From: an uncultured Flammeovirgaceae bacterium
GTDB taxonomy: Bacteria; Bacteroidota; Bacteroidia; Cytophagales; Cyclobacteriaceae
Direction of reading: 5' to 3'
Assembly (NCBI GenBank): GCA_937883755.1
Contig: CAKZYA010000004.1
Coordinates: forward strand, 150,151 to 214,150
Length of the DNA: 64,000 bases
Shown here: in pieces, positions 60,804 to 64,000 of the stretch
Layout: the number at the start of each line of letters is the position of its first letter
Position numbering within the stretch: position 1 is the stretch's first letter
Position numbers and translations under genes: made by a program
The notes under the pieces: model-generated
Told to the model about the DNA's origin: nothing
The model's database searches: none
The model's input: only the letters and a program-made list of their open reading frames with translations

Positions 60804-62390
60804 ATGCCTCGCTCGCTCACCAAAGTTGGTCTGGTACTTCTGGTTGTTTTTCTGCTTCCGGCTATTTATTATTCAGTACGGGAGCTGGAAACCGTGCGGG
60901 AGAACGAATTACTGATTGAGGAAATCTACAATGAACAGCTAGAAGCTATCCTATTTTCGGTGAACCAGTACTCGGAAGACATTACCCGGTCGTGGACTCA
61001 GGAGTGGAGTGAATTACTTCAGGATAGTGTCTGGGAAAATAGCGAGGAGTTCAACCAGTTTTTTAGTGAAAACTACGCTATCCAAGAAGCATTTATCATT
61101 GATTCTTTTCCTAGTAATAAAATCCGCCTTTATAATGATGAAGGTGAGTCTCTATTTTCGGTGAATGCCGAACTTATTCTCAACAATCTGGCTAGTCAAG
61201 AATCTACTATCCAGAGATTGTTTCGCTATCGTGAAAACGGTTACTTGAAAATACAGCCATTTTCTTCCGATACATCTTCCCTCGAGCTTCTAGTCTTCCT
61301 ACCTACTGATTCAGAAAACTCAAGTACTGTTTGCGGCTTTGTATTAGTAGCTGATGTATTTGTTAGTGATTTCCTCGCCCCACGAATTCATGCTATTGCC
61401 CAGGAAGAATTTGTGATTTCAGTATATCAAGAATCAGCGGATATGCCTTTGTATACTACGGCTAAAAGTTTAGAGAAAGGTATCACGCCTGGCCCTCGTA
61501 AGCCATTGTGGCTCTTTCCCGACTATTTCCTTAACATTCGTTTAGAAGAGCAAAAGCATCCTAGTTTGGCAGAGCAACGCTTTCAAACCAATCTATTTCT
61601 CATCATCGGTCTGAATGCCGTTTTGCTCCTTGGGGCTTGGTTTGTATTTCGTACTATTAAGAAAGAGATTGAACTGGCTCGAATAAAATCAGATTTTGTC
61701 TCTAACGTTTCCCACGAAATCCGTACGCCTTTAGCACTTATCAGCATGTTTTCGGAAACCCTGATGATGAACCGGGTGAAAAATGAAGAAAAAAAGCAGG
61801 AATACTACCGCATTGTAAACCACGAGGCGCAGCGGCTTACGAGTATGGTGAATAAAATTTTAAACTTCTCTAAAATGGAGGCAGGAAAACACCACTTTCA
61901 CTTTGAACCCATTGACCTAAATGTAGTAGTTGCTAGTGTACTAGAGTCCTATGATTTTCACCTGAAGAATGAGGGTTTTAGCTACCATTTCCACCCTACC
62001 GAAGCCGCACTCAATGTGAATGGAGATCGGGAAACAATAACGGAGGCATTAATCAACCTACTGGATAATGCGATCAAGTATAGCGAAGATCATAAAGAAA
62101 TTACGGTTCAGACGGGAATAGAGCAAGGGTACTATTTCGTAGAGATTCACGACAAAGGTATTGGCATATCAGAAGCCAACCAGAAAGCAATTTTTGAAAA
62201 ATTCTTTCGGGTTACCTCGGATATATCAGCCAAGAGAAAAGGTACGGGGCTAGGACTGAGCTTGGTAAAATATATTATGGATGCCCACAAGGGAACCATT
62301 GAGCTTACCAGTCATCCGAAAAAAGGGAGTACCTTCCGGCTCAATTTTCCAATTTTGTACAAAGTCAGTAAACTAATTGCCAGCGAATGA
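60804..62390 (+). CDS. Membrane-bound sensor histidine kinase
   Basis: The 528-residue protein has TM1 (VGLVLLVVFLLPAIYYSV, near residue 8), a periplasmic sensor region of about 230 residues, and TM2 (LFLIIGLNAVLLLGAWFVF, near residue 262-282). There is no HAMP domain. The H-box is DFVSNVSHEIRTPLALISMF (His near 303), followed by NLLDNAIKYSE (N box), HDKGIGIS, FEKFFRV and GTGLGLSLV (G2). It senses an extracytoplasmic signal and phosphorylates the partner response regulator, whose start codon overlaps its stop by four bases. Confidence 0.94.
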   Translation: MPRSLTKVGLVLLVVFLLPAIYYSVRELETVRENELLIEEIYNEQLEAILFSVNQYSEDITRSWTQEWSELLQDSVWENSEEFNQFFSENYAIQEAFIIDSFPSNKIRLYNDEGESLFSVNAELILNNLASQESTIQRLFRYRENGYLKIQPFSSDTSSLELLVFLPTDSENSSTVCGFVLVADVFVSDFLAPRIHAIAQEEFVISVYQESADMPLYTTAKSLEKGITPGPRKPLWLFPDYFLNIRLEEQKHPSLAEQRFQTNLFLIIGLNAVLLLGAWFVFRTIKKEIELARIKSDFVSNVSHEIRTPLALISMFSETLMMNRVKNEEKKQEYYRIVNHEAQRLTSMVNKILNFSKMEAGKHHFHFEPIDLNVVVASVLESYDFHLKNEGFSYHFHPTEAALNVNGDRETITEALINLLDNAIKYSEDHKEITVQTGIEQGYYFVEIHDKGIGISEANQKAIFEKFFRVTSDISAKRKGTGLGLSLVKYIMDAHKGTIELTSHPKKGSTFRLNFPILYKVSKLIASE

Positions 62391-63085
62391 AGAGGATATT
62401 AGTGGTAGAAGATGAACCCAGCATGCAAATGGGTTTGAGCGATAACTTAGAGTTTGAAGGTTATGAAGTTGCGGTTAGTAGTGATGGTCAGGAAGGTCTT
62501 GATAGAATTCTTAATGAATCGTTTGACTTGGTGGTACTCGACGTGATGCTCCCCTCTATGTCCGGTTTTGAGGTTTGTAAAACGGTTCGCAAAAAAGGTG
62601 ATTCCACCCCAATTATCCTTCTAACCGCTAAAGGTGAAGAGCTTGATAAAGTGCGGGGATTAGAGCTGGGAGCTGATGATTATATCACCAAGCCCTTCAG
62701 TCTACGCGAGCTATTAGCCCGGATTAAAGCAGTTCTTCGCCGTAATAATCCATCACCTAGTCAGAAGACATCATCTAAGAATAACATCATTGAGGTTGGT
62801 CGTCTAAAAGTACTGACTGACGCTTACGAGGCGTTTACCGACGAAGAACCTATAAAGATGTCCCACAAGGAGTTTGAGATTATTCGTTACCTATGGGAGC
62901 ATGCTCGCCAAACCGTTAGTCGCTATGATTTACTGGAGAATATTTGGGGTTACGAAGAAGACCAACCCACCACTCGCACTGTAGATAATTTTATCGTAAA
63001 ACTCCGCCAGAAAATTGAGACCAACCCTAACGATCCCCGTCATATCCTTACCGTCCACGGAGTAGGGTATAAGTTAATACCTTGA
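62387..63085 (+). CDS. OmpR/PhoB-type response regulator
   Basis: The 232-residue protein has a receiver domain with ILVVEDEPS, the phospho-acceptor Asp52 in LVVLDVMLPSMSGF, and the Lys in DDYITKPFSLREL. A winged-helix DNA-binding domain (about 135-232) has MSHKEFEIIRYLWEHARQTVSRYDLLENIWG and TVDNFIVKLRQKIE. It is coupled to the upstream kinase (ATGA overlap). The target genes are unknown. A 16-bp palindrome overlaps its stop codon. Confidence 0.94.
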   Translation: MKRILVVEDEPSMQMGLSDNLEFEGYEVAVSSDGQEGLDRILNESFDLVVLDVMLPSMSGFEVCKTVRKKGDSTPIILLTAKGEELDKVRGLELGADDYITKPFSLRELLARIKAVLRRNNPSPSQKTSSKNNIIEVGRLKVLTDAYEAFTDEEPIKMSHKEFEIIRYLWEHARQTVSRYDLLENIWGYEEDQPTTRTVDNFIVKLRQKIETNPNDPRHILTVHGVGYKLIP

Positions 63086-63098
63086 TGATTAATCATCA
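63083..63098. repeat. Perfect 16-bp palindrome at the response-regulator stop codon
   Basis: TGATGATTAATCATCA is identical to its reverse complement and includes the TGA stop. It is followed by repetitive TCACTGTTCATTAGTCATTAC sequence without a strong U-run. It may fold as a small hairpin or be an operator. Confidence 0.5.
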
Positions 63099-63214
63099 GT
63101 CACTGTTCATTAGTCATTACAGTCGTGACATCTTTTTACAAGCTTTGACCGGACGGTGGCAAATATGCAGTGAGGGTTTCCGTAATTTATACTAATAGCA
63201 CCCAACCCAAAATT

Positions 63215-63703
63215 ATGAAACCCCTCGTATTACTCTTATCGCTTATTGGCTTACTATCCAGTGGATTCACTAATGTGACCTACGAATATGTTACCGTAGT
63301 AGACTGGCAGTACAAACCCATCATTAAAGTAGAGCTAAACGGAAAAACAGCCTACTTTTTAGTAGATACTGGCTCGGACATGACCATTTTACACAAGGAT
63401 GAAGCAAGCCGATTTGATTTTCACCCACTACTGGTGAGTTCATCTAAACAAAGTGCATTAGGCTTGAGTGGACAACAGCAAACTATTCACAAAGCAAAAA
63501 ACGTTAATATGGTAATAGGTAGTATGCCTATCAAAGCATTGTTTAAAACCTACGATTTATCGGGAGTAGTATCCTCGCTCAGAAATCGGGTCAACGTGAA
63601 AGTGGCGGGGATTATTGGCTCTGATGTGATGAAACGATACGGGTTTATTATTGATTATCAACACCAGACTATTGCCATTAAAACCAGAAAGCGAGTTAAA
63701 TAA
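63215..63703 (+). CDS. Retropepsin-like aspartic protease, exported
   Basis: The 162-residue protein has an N-terminal signal (MKPLVLLLSLIGLLSSGFT) and a retropepsin core with YFLVDTGSDMTILH, where Asp is the catalytic residue of a D-T-G motif, and GIIGSDVMKRYG. It has one active-site motif, so it must dimerise. The ATG at 63215 is chosen over an upstream GTG at 63170. It follows the response regulator by 129 bases. The substrate is unknown. Confidence 0.85.
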   Translation: MKPLVLLLSLIGLLSSGFTNVTYEYVTVVDWQYKPIIKVELNGKTAYFLVDTGSDMTILHKDEASRFDFHPLLVSSSKQSALGLSGQQQTIHKAKNVNMVIGSMPIKALFKTYDLSGVVSSLRNRVNVKVAGIIGSDVMKRYGFIIDYQHQTIAIKTRKRVK

Positions 63704-63756
63704 ATAATCTGTCTTTCGTCTCTATAAGTACAGAAGTTCATTTATAGGAATTTGCT

Positions 63757-64000
63757 ATGCTTCAAATCAACTTAATCAAGGTATCAACCCTTATTTTGGG
63801 TATTTTTTTAAGTCAGCTTTCTTTTGCCGGTGACTGGCGTATGGTACTGGATCTCTCCGGTAATTGGAAGTTTTCTATTGGTGACAAACCAGGATGGGCT
63901 AATCCTGACTTTGATGATCGGAATTGGGAGTCTATCCGGGTACCAGCACCTTGGGAAAGCCGAGGGTTTCACGGTTACGATGGCTACGCCTGGTACCGAA
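63757..64000 (+). CDS. Protein with GH2-like galactose-binding N-terminal domain, 3' truncated
   Basis: Only the first 81 residues are in the window. They show a signal peptide (LILGIFLSQLSFA) and then LSGNWKFSIGDKPGWANPDFDDRNWESIRVPAPWE and GYDGYAWYR, the jelly-roll fold found at the start of GH2 enzymes, sialate O-acetylesterase-like proteins and some exported sensor proteins. The rest of the protein lies beyond base 64000, so the function cannot be decided. Confidence 0.6.
   Translation, partial: MLQINLIKVSTLILGIFLSQLSFAGDWRMVLDLSGNWKFSIGDKPGWANPDFDDRNWESIRVPAPWESRGFHGYDGYAWYR

Overview
The window looks like chromosome of a Bacteroidota bacterium, most likely a marine or polysaccharide-degrading member of the Cytophagales. 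The evidence is a SusC/SusD pair, many Bacteroidota-type lipoproteins and outer-membrane barrels, FG-GAP/ASPIC-UnbV and fasciclin proteins, an ECF42-type sigma factor with its DGPF partner, and promoters of the Bacteroidota type (TTTG, about 19-20 bp, TAnnTTTG) before the tRNA gene and the MATE gene. Assignment below order level is not supported. No prophage, insertion sequence, integrase or CRISPR array was seen.

Layout. 1-6414: a truncated outer-membrane protein, a sulfatase lipoprotein, a SMUG2-like uracil-DNA glycosylase, an OsmC/ACT pair divergent from an ArsR-type regulator across a short palindrome, and an S41 peptidase coupled to a barrel protein. 6647-8669: an operon of VOC protein, DGPF/YCII protein and ECF42-type sigma factor. 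8700-11060: repeat-rich intergenic DNA around a YvlD-type membrane protein and a MATE transporter that has a promoter, a 17-codon mini-ORF and hairpins upstream. 11080-25056: housekeeping and signalling genes (DAGK-like kinase, LpxH-like phosphoesterase plus glycosyltransferase, GH1 glucosidase, YyaL/DUF255 protein, a kinase-like protein without an ATPase domain, and a large hybrid histidine kinase followed by a decayed Hpt-like tail). 25122-28125: nucleotidase/SemiSWEET pair, MORN protein, and a Crp/Fnr gene broken by one stop codon, followed by a Crp/Fnr-like box and a dehydrogenase gene.

28295-35312 is a complete vitamin B12 uptake locus on the minus strand. One cobalamin riboswitch precedes btuF-btuC-btuD (binding lipoprotein, inner-membrane permease, ATPase). 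A second precedes btuB and a beta-propeller lipoprotein that resembles BtuG. Together they would carry cobalamin from the cell surface to the cytoplasm under feedback control.

35357-39329 holds carbohydrate-active genes: a GH10 xylanase, a secreted beta-propeller protein and a GH5 glucanase, plus two small membrane ORFs. 39897-50239 holds a SusC/SusD pair, a four-domain fasciclin lipoprotein, and on the opposite strand two FG-GAP proteins, meeting at a strong bidirectional terminator. 50336-64000 is mostly conserved functions: an AddA/UvrD-like helicase with a degenerate nuclease motif and an internal tandem duplication, DUF445, a Tat-exported Gfo/Idh/MocA oxidoreductase, a TM2 protein, YqgE, DUF349, tRNA-Thr, a two-component system, a retropepsin-like protease and the start of a protein with a GH2-like jelly-roll domain.

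No wholly new multi-gene system can be claimed from sequence alone. The best candidates for undescribed biology are the MATE leader region (9391-9575), the dispersed intergenic repeat families, including one copy inside the helicase gene, and several small unannotated membrane ORFs.
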